Of a stretch of DNA of 34,042 bases, positions 1 to 7,598 are shown one piece after another. A model generated the notes under the pieces. It ran no database searches. It saw only the letters and a list, made by a program, of their open reading frames with translations, and was not told the DNA's origin. A program made the position numbers and the translations under genes. This DNA is from an uncultured Acidobacteriia bacterium (GTDB lineage Bacteria; Acidobacteriota; Terriglobia; Bryobacterales; Bryobacteraceae), in NCBI GenBank assembly GCA_903825445.1, contig CAIKAS010000228.1, forward strand, positions 1 to 34,042. The letters run 5' to 3'. Positions within the stretch are counted from its first letter, which is position 1. Each line of letters starts with the position of its first letter.

Positions 1-204
1 AGCGGCCTGGATCCGCACATAAGTCCCGATTCCGCGGCCGCACAGGTTGCGCGGGTCGCAAAAGCAAGAGGTGTGGCTCAGGATCAGGTGCAGCAGATGG
101 TGAGCCAGATTACAGAGGGTCCGGATCTTGGCCTGTTGGGTGAACCTCGGGTGAATGTGCTGAAACTGAACCTCGCGCTTGACCGGCAGTTCCCGCGAAA
201 ATAA
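1..204 (+). CDS. kdpC: KdpC, C-terminal part (potassium-transporting ATPase subunit C)
   Basis: The frame is open from base 1 and stops with TAA at 202-204, giving the last 67 residues of a protein whose start lies upstream of the window. The visible part carries the conserved end of Kdp[10 protein letters not shown] near the start, the helix [10 protein letters not shown], then [19 protein letters not shown] before the terminus. KdpC is the single-pass membrane subunit of the KdpFABC high-affinity K+ pump, where it stabilises the complex and helps the KdpB ATPase bind ATP (family knowledge). kdpA and kdpB should lie just outside the window. Two KdpD-like genes downstream support the assignment. 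Confidence 0.95.
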   Translation, partial: SGLDPHISPDSAAAQVARVAKARGVAQDQVQQMVSQITEGPDLGLLGEPRVNVLKLNLALDRQFPRK

Positions 205-235
205 CAAGCTCTGACATAAAATCCACTCGCCCAGA

Positions 236-272
236 ACTCGGGCCGCTACCACAGGCTGGAAGCAGCCCGAGT
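236..272 (+). other. RNA hairpin downstream of kdpC
   Basis: ACTCGGGC (236-243) pairs perfectly with GCCCGAGT (265-272) around a 21-nt loop that itself contains a small GCTG/CAGC element. A T-run (CTTTTT) comes only about 10 nt later, so this is at best a weak terminator or part of a larger fold. Confidence 0.4.
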
Positions 273-352
273 CGCAGTGCGCCTTTTTCCGGCTTAACTG
301 GAAAACTTAATCCTGTCCCGCCGCTCGTAACTAAATCAGGAGGTGAACCCCA

Positions 353-395
353 GGGACTCGTGGGCCCAGTGACCCGGCACGCCCGTCCCCATTTT
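353..395 (+). terminator. Candidate kdpABC terminator or attenuator
   Basis: GGGAC (353-357) pairs with GTCCC (385-389), and inside it CGTG (359-362) pairs with CACG (378-381), with further GG/CC pairing. ATTTTC follows at once. A GC-rich hairpin followed by Ts about 150 nt after the kdpC stop suits an intrinsic terminator; the U-tract is short, so attenuation or RNA processing is also possible. Confidence 0.45.
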
Positions 396-408
396 CAGTC
401 GTGATTTC

Positions 409-436
409 TTGACCACTAGATACAACTCTCTACTAA
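409..436 (+). promoter_or_regulatory. Putative sigma70 promoter of the porin gene
   Basis: TTGACC (409-414) is separated by 16 nt from TACTAA (431-436), a reasonable -35/-10 pair placed after the hairpin and about 70 nt before the porin start. It would allow the porin to be transcribed separately from kdpABC. Not demonstrated experimentally. Confidence 0.4.
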
Positions 437-505
437 GTCGTAGAGTTCCGCCCGGTTCGAACGATCGAGCCCGGGTAAATCCACGTAGACAAAAAGGAAG
501 ATGTT

Positions 506-2662
506 ATGAAAGCCAGATGTATTGTACGTATAGTAACCTGGTCTCTGTTGACGGGTGTGCTCGTTTTACCCGCAGGTGTCTCCGGTGCAGAGTCCGATCT
601 CTCGCGGGTGCCTGCCCCGGGTCCAGTTGCTGTGCCAACTAACGGGCGGACCATACTGGGAACGATTGCCGGAATCGTCCGCTCCGCGTCCGGACTGCCA
701 GCGGCAAATGTCATGGTCATTGCAGCCAGAACTGACGGTGCGGGGATAAGATCCACCATTTCCGGCAGCGACGGTGTTTACTCCTTCGCAGACGTTGTAC
801 CTGGCACCTACACTGTGACCAGCGAAGCGGATAGCGAGACCGCGGATAATCCCTTGCCAGTGCTGGTGACATCGGGCCACGCCACGCGTTTCGACATCGA
901 TGGCACTGCGGCAGCTTCGCTACCTGCCCCCGCATCGTTCGCTCCGCCAGTTTCAGCAGCAGCGGATGCATCCAAAGTCCCGCTGGGTCAGGCAGCGAAG
1001 GCGGCCGCGCCGATTACGAACGACACGTTCCGGAGCCGCTGGATAAAAACCGGTAACGGACCGTCAACCGGTGTAGACAATCAGCTTCGGGCACAGGCCG
1101 AAGCGAGAGTTTGGAAGACCACTACTGGCGCGCAAACCGTCGCCACGGTAAGCGTTGCTTCTCTGGGGACGATACCCATCGCGACGGCGCTCGACAGGCC
1201 CGTTGCAGATGGAGCGGCAGCAGATACCTCGCAGGCGTCTCCGGCGCCCCCGGCCCAGGCAAAACCGGTCTCCGTGCTCCCAGACCCATTGTCTGCGCCC
1301 GATGCCCCTCCTCCGGGCGTTGACAACGTTACGCCATTCGCCTATGGGGACTTCTCCTGGCTGAATGGGCAGACGCGAAACAACCCGGTACTCGATACCA
1401 GGTTCTTTACTCCTGAAATCCGATTTGACACTTACTTTCTGGACGATTTCAACCAACCCGTCGACCACAGCATGGGGGGATCGACGGAACAATTCCGGTC
1501 CGGCGAATTCCAGCTGGAACAGATCAGCGTTGGCGGCGATTTTCACTGGGAGAATGTTCGCGGCAGAATCCTCACCATGAATGGCCTGTTCGCGAGCACA
1601 ACGCCCCGCAACGATGCGAGCGCCGGCGTGGGGCAATGGAATCTGAATACGGCCTATCGCTACGTGTCCGAGGCCTGGGGTGGTTATCACTGGGATGGAC
1701 GCCAGGGCCACGGGCTAAATATAGACGCCGGAATTTTTGTGTCTTACATCGGTCTTTTCAGTTATTACAACTTCGACAACTGGACTTACCAACCATCGTT
1801 CGTCTCGTCCAACACGCCGTGGTTCTTTAATGGGCTTCGGATTCAGTATTTTTTTAACAACAAGCTGAAGATCGAGCCCTGGGTAGTCAACGGATGGCAA
1901 TCCTACGCGAAATACAACGGCCATAGGGGCCTTGGAGGACAGATTCTGTACATGCCGACAGAAAAACTGAAGTTGGTCTTTAACAACTATGGCAATGGCA
2001 CGGATGATCTGGGCGTACCCGGTCGTTCGCGCATACATACTGACGACAGCGCAGAGTACAGGTATTACAGTAAACCCGGCAGCACCGGTCTCAGCAAGGC
2101 GGCGTTTTCGCTAACCGGCGACGCCGGATGTGAATACGGCGGAGGAGTTACATGCCATGGTGGCAAAGGAGGGCCCAAACAGTCGTTCCTGGGTACCATG
2201 TTTTACGATCGCTACTGGTTTGACAGGGATCTGTATGCCGTGACAATCGGCGGCGGCGTAATGAACAACCCCGGCCGTTACCTCACGCTGCTTCCTCCCA
2301 TTGACGGCGCTACTGCGGCGACGGGTACCCCCTACTTTACGGAGAATCCAGGCGACAAGGCCTTTATGTATGACGCTACTCTTAACTTTCAATGGATGCC
2401 GAAACCCTATATTACCTGGTGGATGGAAGCTGGGTACCGTCATTCGAGTGTGCCTTATTGGACAGGCCGCGGTGGCATTACGCCGCCCGGCGGCAACACA
2501 GCCAACCCGGCGGATTACGTCTGTGCCGCAGGGGGCGATGCTGGTTCTGGCACCCTCTCCCAGGCGGAACTGAATTGCGGAGGCGGAATCAAAAGTATCT
2601 GGTTCCCCGACCTTCGGGAAGGACAAGCAACGGTAAGTGCCGGAGTGATGGTTAAGTTCTGA
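506..2662 (+). CDS. Outer-membrane beta-barrel porin (BBP2/OmpL-like) with N-terminal carboxypeptidase-regulatory-like domain
   Basis: The product is 718 aa. It begins with a basic and hydrophobic signal peptide likely cut after about residue 27. An Ig-like carboxypeptidase-regulatory-type domain follows at roughly residues 48-115 (GTIAGIVRSASGLPAANVMV to PGTYTVTSEA), then an Ala/Pro-rich linker to about residue 260. The rest is rich in aromatic, alternating strands typical of a beta-barrel, begins around PFAYGDFSWLNG and ends in VSAGVMVKF, a hydrophobic terminus with final Phe as in BAM substrates. The start has an AAGGAAG ribosome binding site. It probably forms a passive outer-membrane channel; its place between kdpC and the kdpD-like genes suggests a link to K+ uptake, which is inference. 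Barrel family confidence is good, substrate unknown. Confidence 0.8.
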   Translation: MKARCIVRIVTWSLLTGVLVLPAGVSGAESDLSRVPAPGPVAVPTNGRTILGTIAGIVRSASGLPAANVMVIAARTDGAGIRSTISGSDGVYSFADVVPGTYTVTSEADSETADNPLPVLVTSGHATRFDIDGTAAASLPAPASFAPPVSAAADASKVPLGQAAKAAAPITNDTFRSRWIKTGNGPSTGVDNQLRAQAEARVWKTTTGAQTVATVSVASLGTIPIATALDRPVADGAAADTSQASPAPPAQAKPVSVLPDPLSAPDAPPPGVDNVTPFAYGDFSWLNGQTRNNPVLDTRFFTPEIRFDTYFLDDFNQPVDHSMGGSTEQFRSGEFQLEQISVGGDFHWENVRGRILTMNGLFASTTPRNDASAGVGQWNLNTAYRYVSEAWGGYHWDGRQGHGLNIDAGIFVSYIGLFSYYNFDNWTYQPSFVSSNTPWFFNGLRIQYFFNNKLKIEPWVVNGWQSYAKYNGHRGLGGQILYMPTEKLKLVFNNYGNGTDDLGVPGRSRIHTDDSAEYRYYSKPGSTGLSKAAFSLTGDAGCEYGGGVTCHGGKGGPKQSFLGTMFYDRYWFDRDLYAVTIGGGVMNNPGRYLTLLPPIDGATAATGTPYFTENPGDKAFMYDATLNFQWMPKPYITWWMEAGYRHSSVPYWTGRGGITPPGGNTANPADYVCAAGGDAGSGTLSQAELNCGGGIKSIWFPDLREGQATVSAGVMVKF

Positions 2663-2690
2663 TTCCGTACCGAACAGCCAGGTGTTGGCG

Positions 2691-2733
2691 TGAGAAGCGA
2701 GACAACAACCAGTTGTCTCGCTTCTCATTATTT
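2691..2733 (+). terminator. Terminator after the porin gene
   Basis: A perfect 16-bp stem (2691-2706 with 2712-2727) closes a 5-nt loop AACCA and is followed by TTATTT. It lies 28 nt after the porin stop. The T-tract is modest but the stem is very strong. Confidence 0.75.
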
Positions 2734-2762
2734 GGGAGGGGTGCCCGACCAGCTAAGTCCCT

Positions 2763-2768
2763 TATAAT
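2763..2768 (+). promoter_or_regulatory. TATAAT -10 element before the first kdpD-like gene
   Basis: A consensus TATAAT sits 12 nt before the ATG at 2781, with GGAG (2770-2773) in between. No good -35 is visible. Since the preceding hairpin probably ends porin transcription, a promoter is expected here. Confidence 0.4.
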
Positions 2769-2780
2769 TGGAGATAAGCT

Positions 2781-3875
2781 ATGACTCCCGTCACACGTCG
2801 GCGCACGCCAGAGGAGTTGCTTCTTCAGGTTCAGGCCGAGGAAGAGCGTGAAGCCCGTGGCCGTCTCAAGATCTTCCTCGGATACGCGTCCGGTGTCGGC
2901 AAGTCTTTCCGCATGCTGGACGAAGGGCGTCGCCGAGCCGAGCGTGGACAGGATGTCGTCGTCGGCTCCATCCAGTTCCCCGCCTCGCCCGACGTAGAGA
3001 CTCTGCTTCACAAGCTCGAAGTCATTCCCCTCCGGAAGCTGGATGGCATCGACGTTATGGATGTGCCGTCCATCCTGAAACGGTGTCCACGCGTTTGCCT
3101 CGTCGATGGGCTGGCGTGGAATAATCCGCCGGGAGCGGTTAACGCGAGCCGCTGGCAGGATGTGCGCCAGTTACTCGACGCCGGCATTGCCGTAATCGCC
3201 TCCATCAATATTCAGTACATCGCTGAATTGCAGGACCAGGTGGAACGCATCACTGGTAAGCATGTAAACCAAACCGTCCCCCGCAGTTTCCTTTTCAGCG
3301 CTGACGAAATTGTAGTTGTCGATGCGCCGCCCGAAATGTGCATGGATCATTCCGGACGGAATGTGGCGGGAGACGTGAGCGGACTCGCCCGCCAACTTTC
3401 CGAGTTGCGAGAGATCGCCCTGTTATTCGCCGCCGATGTGGTGGATCATCAGCTCGAATCCTACCTGAAACAAAACGGTATCGCTCCTTCTTTCGGCACG
3501 CAGGAGCGTATTTTGGTATGCGTAACGCCGCGTACGAGCGCGAAGGCGATGCTCGAGAGTGGTAAACGGAACGCGGATCGTTTCCACGGTGAGTTGATCG
3601 TTGCCCACGTGCGTCAGGGGCAATTGACGACCGAGGATCGCGCTGCTCTGGACCGGAACCTGGAGATGGCGCGACAGGTAGGAGCCGATGTGGAAATCCT
3701 CGAAGGCGATGACCCCATCGAGGCCATACTGGAATTCGCGCACGAGCGCGGCGTCACTCAGGTCTTTGTTGGGCATGGGCTCGAATCGAAGTGGTGGCAC
3801 CGCTGGACAGGCGGACCTGTCGGCAGGCTGATACGTGGCGCGCAGGGCATCGACGTGCGGGTGTTTCCGCAGTGA
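2781..3875 (+). CDS. KdpD-like protein 1: degenerate KdpD N-terminal domain plus Usp domain, no histidine kinase
   Basis: The product is 364 aa. A charged N-terminus precedes a KdpD N-terminal ATPase-like domain with an intact Walker A loop, GYASGVGKS (residues 34-42). Other KdpD signatures are altered: EPHGR reads QFPAS, DELAHTN reads DGLAWNN (Asp109-Gly110, so the acidic pair is lost), and QHLESLND reads QYIAELQD. From about residue 245 there is a universal-stress-protein domain (RILVCVTP to GVTQVFVGHG). The four-helix membrane unit, GAF domain and histidine kinase of full KdpD are absent. Its stop overlaps the GTG start of the second copy, so the two are probably translationally coupled. 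KdpD senses K+ status; this copy looks like a regulatory partner rather than an enzyme (inference). Confidence 0.85.
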   Translation: MTPVTRRRTPEELLLQVQAEEEREARGRLKIFLGYASGVGKSFRMLDEGRRRAERGQDVVVGSIQFPASPDVETLLHKLEVIPLRKLDGIDVMDVPSILKRCPRVCLVDGLAWNNPPGAVNASRWQDVRQLLDAGIAVIASINIQYIAELQDQVERITGKHVNQTVPRSFLFSADEIVVVDAPPEMCMDHSGRNVAGDVSGLARQLSELREIALLFAADVVDHQLESYLKQNGIAPSFGTQERILVCVTPRTSAKAMLESGKRNADRFHGELIVAHVRQGQLTTEDRAALDRNLEMARQVGADVEILEGDDPIEAILEFAHERGVTQVFVGHGLESKWWHRWTGGPVGRLIRGAQGIDVRVFPQ

Positions 3876-5044
3876 CACCAACTCCCGCGGGAAAACTGAA
3901 AATCTATCTGGGTTATGCCGCGGGCGTGGGCAAGACCTATCAGATGCTGGCGGATGCGCAGGACCTGAAACAGCAGGGGCACGACATCGTGATTGGTTAC
4001 TTCGAGCCCCACGGACGCGCCGACACTATTGCCAAGACCCAAGGACTCGAATTCATCCCCCGCCGGCGCGTAGAGTACCGCGGCGCCGTTTTTGAAGAGA
4101 TGGATACGGAAGCGATTTTGGCGAGGCGTCCGGAAATCTGCGTTGTGGATGAATTCCCGCACACCAACGTGCCCGGTTCGACGCGTGGCAAGAGGTGGGA
4201 AGAGGTGATCGCGCTGCTCGAAGCCGGCATCAACGTGCTCACAACGATGAACATCCAGCATCTGGAAAGCCTGAACGATCAGGTTTGGCAAATCAGCGGC
4301 GTGCGCGTGCGCGAAACCATTCCGGACTGGGTGGTGAAGCTGGCCGACCAGGTGGTAATGGTGGACGTCACGCCCGGCGCGTTGGTGAACCGGCTGCTGC
4401 GCGGCGTTGTATATTCACCCGAAAAGGCGCAAAAGGCTCTGGAGAATTTCTTTCAGGAATCGACACTGGGCGCGTTGCGGGAACTGGCCATGAGGCAAAC
4501 CGCTCATGAAAGCGAGTCGCATCACGTGGCGCCCCGGCATCTCGAGGCGCCAACGCAACCGCAATTGCAGAACGATGCCGGACATGCAGGGAACGTTTCA
4601 TCCAACCAGCCCTTTTACCCGACCGGGCGGCTGGAACGAATTCTGATTCTGGTGACGACCGACCCTTCGAGCGCCATGGTGATCAGGCGCGGGAAGCGCG
4701 TAGCCGATTATCTGCACGCCGATTGCATGGCCGTCGCCATTCAGAGTTCACATGGCGGCAACAAGGTCACACTCACGGATCGCGAAGCGATTGAACGACA
4801 CCTGAACTTCGCCAGGAATCTGCACATTGATGCCCGCCTGCTGGAAGCCGATGCCGCCGGCGACGACCCGGCCAAAGCGCTGGTGGAATTCGCTCATGTG
4901 AACGGAGTGACGCAGTTATTTCTAGCCCGGCCACGCAGCAAGGGGATCAAAGGTTTACTCGAAACGAACCTGGAGCAGCGGGTGGTTTGGCTGAGCCGCG
5001 ATATGCAGGTAACGATCGTCGCAGACCGCACGCGTACAGCCTGA
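3872..5044 (+). CDS. KdpD-like protein 2: conserved KdpD N-terminal ATPase domain plus Usp domain, no histidine kinase
   Basis: I place the start at GTG 3872, overlapping the previous TGA; it gives MTPTPAGKLKIYLGYAAGVGKT, matching usual KdpD spacing, and 390 aa. The open frame runs upstream to 3791 but that part only shadows gene 1. Key KdpD motifs are kept: Walker A at residues 14-22, YFEPHGRADT, VDEFPHTNVPG (Asp93-Glu94), KRWEEV, NIQHLESLND and the RELAMRQTA helix. A Usp domain follows a variable linker from about residue 250 (RILILVTTDPSS to GVTQLFLARPRS). It lacks membrane segments and a histidine kinase. Stand-alone KdpD N-terminal proteins are known in some bacteria. Likely role: sensing or modulating the Kdp pump. 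Confidence 0.9.
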   Translation: MTPTPAGKLKIYLGYAAGVGKTYQMLADAQDLKQQGHDIVIGYFEPHGRADTIAKTQGLEFIPRRRVEYRGAVFEEMDTEAILARRPEICVVDEFPHTNVPGSTRGKRWEEVIALLEAGINVLTTMNIQHLESLNDQVWQISGVRVRETIPDWVVKLADQVVMVDVTPGALVNRLLRGVVYSPEKAQKALENFFQESTLGALRELAMRQTAHESESHHVAPRHLEAPTQPQLQNDAGHAGNVSSNQPFYPTGRLERILILVTTDPSSAMVIRRGKRVADYLHADCMAVAIQSSHGGNKVTLTDREAIERHLNFARNLHIDARLLEADAAGDDPAKALVEFAHVNGVTQLFLARPRSKGIKGLLETNLEQRVVWLSRDMQVTIVADRTRTA

Positions 5045-5057
5045 ACTGAAATCAAAA

Positions 5058-5099
5058 AAGGAGTGGCCGGTATGAATGGCCACTCCTTGTTAGTTTTGT
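5058..5099 (+). terminator. Bidirectional terminator between the kdp locus and ahcY
   Basis: AAGGAGTGGCC (5058-5068) pairs perfectly with GGCCACTCCTT (5078-5088) around a 9-nt loop. Downstream is GTTAGTTTTGTT; upstream is AAAAAA, which supplies the T-tract for transcripts from the opposite strand. It therefore suits both convergent genes. Confidence 0.85.
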
Positions 5100-5115
5100 T
5101 GCTAACGGACGGTGC

Positions 5116-6543
5116 TTAGTAGCGGTAGTGATCCGGTTTGTAAGGGCCTTCCACCGGCACGCCGATGTATTCCGCCTGCTCTTTCGTCAGGGTCGTCAGC
5201 TTCACGCCGATCTTTTCCAGATGCAGTCGCGCAACTTCTTCATCCAGCTTCTTCGGCAGAACGTAAACACCAGGCTTATAGGTGTCCTTGTTGGCCCACA
5301 GATCGAGCTGCGCCAGCGTCTGGTTGGAGAAGCTGTTCGACATCACAAAGCTCGGGTGGCCTGTCGCGCAGCCGAGATTGACCAGGCGGCCTTCCGCAAG
5401 CACGAAAATGCTGTTGCCCGTCGGGAAAGTGTACTGATCCACCTGCGGCTTGATTTCCAGCTTCTTCGCGTCTGAGGCGTCCAGTCTTGCAACCTGAATT
5501 TCGCTATCGAAGTGGCCGATGTTGCAGACAATCGCCTGATCCTTCATCTTCCGCATGTGTTCCAGCGTGATGACGTCGACATTGCCAGTCGTCGTCACGT
5601 AGATATCGCCACGGCCAAGCGTATCTTCGATCGTCGTCACTTCATAGCCTTCCATCGCAGCCTGCAGTGCATTGATCGGGTCGATTTCGGTGATCACCAC
5701 GCGGGCGCCTAATCCGCGCAGGGAGTGTACGCTGCCCTTGCCAACGTCGCCGTAGCCACAAACCACGCACACCTTGCCTGCCACCATCACGTCGGTCGCG
5801 CGCTTGATGCCATCGGCCAGCGATTCGCGGCAACCGTAGAGATTGTCGAACTTCGACTTCGTCACCGAATCGTTTACGTTGATAGCGGGGATCAGCAACT
5901 CGCCGGCTTCGTGCATCTTATATAAGCGGTGTACACCGGTCGTCGTCTCTTCGGAAACGCCGCGCCAGTCCTTCACCACGTTGTGCCAGATGGTCTTGTC
6001 TTCCGCGTGAATCTTCTTCAGCAAATCTTTGATGACCTGTTCTTCTTTGTTTCCCGACGGCGTGTTGACCCAGTTGCCGCCTTTCTCCAGTTCGTAGCCC
6101 TTGTGGATGAACAAGGTCGCATCGCCACCGTCGTCGACGATCAGCTGTGGACCCTTGCCGCCCGGGTGCGAGAGCGCCATGTTCGTGCACCACCAATAGT
6201 CTTCAAGCGTCTCGCCCTTCCACGCAAACACGGGAACGCCGGCGGCAGCGATGGCGGCGGCGGCGTGATCCTGCGTCGAGAAAATATTGCAACTCGCCCA
6301 GCGCACCGAAGCACCAAGATCCACCAGCGTTTCGATGAGGACGGCGGTCTGGATCGTCATGTGCAGCGACCCAGTGACGCGCACGCCGGCCAGCGGCTTG
6401 GTCTTCGCGTACTTCTGGCGAATCGACATCAGGCCGGGCATTTCCTTCTCAGCGATGGTGATTTCTTTGCGGCCCCAATCGGCCAGCTTCATGTCTGCGA
6501 CTTTATAGTCGAGCCCGATCTCGGGCAGGGTGGCGGTGCTCAT
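5116..6543 (-). CDS. ahcY: Adenosylhomocysteinase (S-adenosyl-L-homocysteine hydrolase)
   Basis: The product is 475 aa, normal for the bacterial enzyme. It hydrolyses S-adenosylhomocysteine to adenosine and homocysteine, relieving product inhibition of methyltransferases. Visible signatures are the N-terminal substrate region ([16 protein letters not shown], then [12 protein letters not shown]), the central [16 protein letters not shown] block, the NAD-binding Rossmann loop [10 protein letters not shown] and the invariant C-terminal Lys/Tyr end PDHYRY. The ATG is preceded by AAGGAG at a rather long spacing of 14 nt. It is transcribed divergently from an ArsR-methyltransferase regulator, with a long inverted repeat in the 85-bp gap, so control by that regulator is likely. 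Confidence 0.98.
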   Translation of the reverse strand: MSTATLPEIGLDYKVADMKLADWGRKEITIAEKEMPGLMSIRQKYAKTKPLAGVRVTGSLHMTIQTAVLIETLVDLGASVRWASCNIFSTQDHAAAAIAAAGVPVFAWKGETLEDYWWCTNMALSHPGGKGPQLIVDDGGDATLFIHKGYELEKGGNWVNTPSGNKEEQVIKDLLKKIHAEDKTIWHNVVKDWRGVSEETTTGVHRLYKMHEAGELLIPAINVNDSVTKSKFDNLYGCRESLADGIKRATDVMVAGKVCVVCGYGDVGKGSVHSLRGLGARVVITEIDPINALQAAMEGYEVTTIEDTLGRGDIYVTTTGNVDVITLEHMRKMKDQAIVCNIGHFDSEIQVARLDASDAKKLEIKPQVDQYTFPTGNSIFVLAEGRLVNLGCATGHPSFVMSNSFSNQTLAQLDLWANKDTYKPGVYVLPKKLDEEVARLHLEKIGVKLTTLTKEQAEYIGVPVEGPYKPDHYRY

Positions 6544-6571
6544 GGTGTTTGTGCTTGCTCCTTAAAATTCA

Positions 6572-6605
6572 AATCAACAAATCAAAATATATTGATGTAT
6601 TGGTT
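6572..6605. promoter_or_regulatory. Candidate operator: 34-bp inverted repeat in the ahcY/arsR-type divergent promoter
   Basis: AATCAACAAATCAA (6572-6585) and TTGATGTATTGGTT (6592-6605) match as inverted arms at 11 of 14 positions around a 6-bp AATATA centre. Each arm contains two ATCAA-like boxes. The AT-rich centre gives TATATT on the minus strand, a possible ahcY -10 that a bound repressor would cover. ArsR-type dimers usually bind such interrupted palindromes. Confidence 0.65.
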
Positions 6606-6628
6606 AACTAAGTTCTACAATAGCATAA

Positions 6629-7555
6629 GTGGCATCGATTCTCAAAAGCCTAAAACTGATTTCCGACCCGAGCCGCCTGCGCCTGCTTTTGTTGCTGGAG
6701 CGCGAAGAATTGTCGGTGGCGGAACTGCAGGAAATCCTCGCCATGGGGCAGAGCCGGATCTCGACACACCTCTCCCAGCTCAAAGTCGCAGGCCTGGTGG
6801 AAGACCGTAAACAGGGCAAGAATAGTCTTTATCGGCTTCGCGACCGGCAGCTTATAGAACTTCTCCGTTCCGCCGTCGCTGAAATTCCCGAGGCGAAGGA
6901 CGATGCCCGCGCGCTGCAGCTTGTTTTGGAAAAGCGCCGTGACAAGGTGCGCGGCTACTTCGATGAACTCGCCGGAAAGTTTGGACGCAATTACGTGCCG
7001 GGCCGCAGTTGGAAGGGCCTGGCCGAAACGCTGTTGCAACTGATGCCACCGATGGTCATCGCCGATCTCGGCGCGGGTGAAGGCACATTTTCGCAGCTGT
7101 TAGCCCAGCGGGCCGAACGAGTAATTGCGATCGACAACTCAGCGAAGATGGTGGAATTTGGCGCGAAGCTGGCCAGAGAGAACGGCATCGCGAACCTGGA
7201 ATACCGGCTGGGCGATTTGGAATCTCCACCAATCCAAGACGCTACAATCGATCTCGCGTTTTTCAGCCAGAGTCTGCACCATGCACTGCATCCCGAACGC
7301 GCGGTAGCGGCAGCAGCGAAGCTGCTCAAGCCAGGCGGGCGAATCGTGATCCTGGATTTGAAGAAGCACAGCTTTGAACAGGCCCGCGAGCTTTACGCCG
7401 ACACTTGGCTGGGCTTCTCTGAAGTGGAACTGCGCGGCTTTCTGGAGAACGCGGGCTTCGTGGGCGTGCAGAGCTGGGTAGTAGATCGCGAGGCCCAGTC
7501 GCCGGGCCTCGAAACGATTCTGGCCATGGGCCGGAAATCCGAAAAATCTGAATGA
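6629..7555 (+). CDS. ArsR-family regulator fused to a SAM-dependent methyltransferase domain (SahR-like)
   Basis: The product is 308 aa from a GTG start. Residues about 1-75 form an ArsR winged helix-turn-helix (LKLISDPSRLRLLLLLEREE, then SRISTHLSQLKVAGLV and the wing GKNSLYRL). Residues about 130-290 form a class I methyltransferase fold with the SAM loop IADLGAGEGTF, the acidic IAIDNS strand end, and FFSQSLHHAL and LKPGGRIVILDL motifs. The arrangement and its divergence from ahcY match SahR, the SAH-responsive repressor of SAM-cycle genes described in Proteobacteria. In that model the methyltransferase fold is a SAH/SAM sensor. Whether it keeps catalytic activity cannot be seen. No metal-binding ArsR Cys cluster is visible. 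Confidence 0.85.
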   Translation: MASILKSLKLISDPSRLRLLLLLEREELSVAELQEILAMGQSRISTHLSQLKVAGLVEDRKQGKNSLYRLRDRQLIELLRSAVAEIPEAKDDARALQLVLEKRRDKVRGYFDELAGKFGRNYVPGRSWKGLAETLLQLMPPMVIADLGAGEGTFSQLLAQRAERVIAIDNSAKMVEFGAKLARENGIANLEYRLGDLESPPIQDATIDLAFFSQSLHHALHPERAVAAAAKLLKPGGRIVILDLKKHSFEQARELYADTWLGFSEVELRGFLENAGFVGVQSWVVDREAQSPGLETILAMGRKSEKSE

Positions 7556-7598
7556 TGCCATTGAGGCACGAAATTGCAGGCCTGAACCCCAAGCCGCT

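Larger units (their letters stand above)
205..505 (+). other. Structured kdpC-porin intergenic leader
   Basis: This 301-bp gap has no convincing gene; the short frame from 409 lacks a ribosome binding site and overlaps the promoter and the porin start. It holds two hairpins (236-272 and 353-389), a T-run after each, a sigma70-like promoter at 409-436, an imperfect inverted repeat near the -10 (AACTCTCTAC against GTAGAGTT, about 424-447) and the porin ribosome binding site AAGGAAG just before 506. The first part could be the end of the kdpABC transcript or a cis-regulatory RNA; the sequence alone does not decide. Confidence 0.5.

Noticed and set aside
311..395. c-di-AMP (ydaO-type) riboswitch in the kdp leader
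   Set aside because: Fragments such as GGTGAACCCC and CCCGTC recall the motif and K+ genes are typical targets, but the conserved core CCCGAACCCGUCAGC is not present and the order of elements does not fit. An Infernal search against RF00379 would decide.
409..642. 77-aa frame before and across the porin start
   Set aside because: It lies in another frame of the promoter and porin start, has no ribosome binding site, and its residues have no family character.
5929..6810. 293-aa frame antisense to ahcY and running into the regulator gene
   Set aside because: It crosses the divergent promoter and both strands already carry recognised genes.
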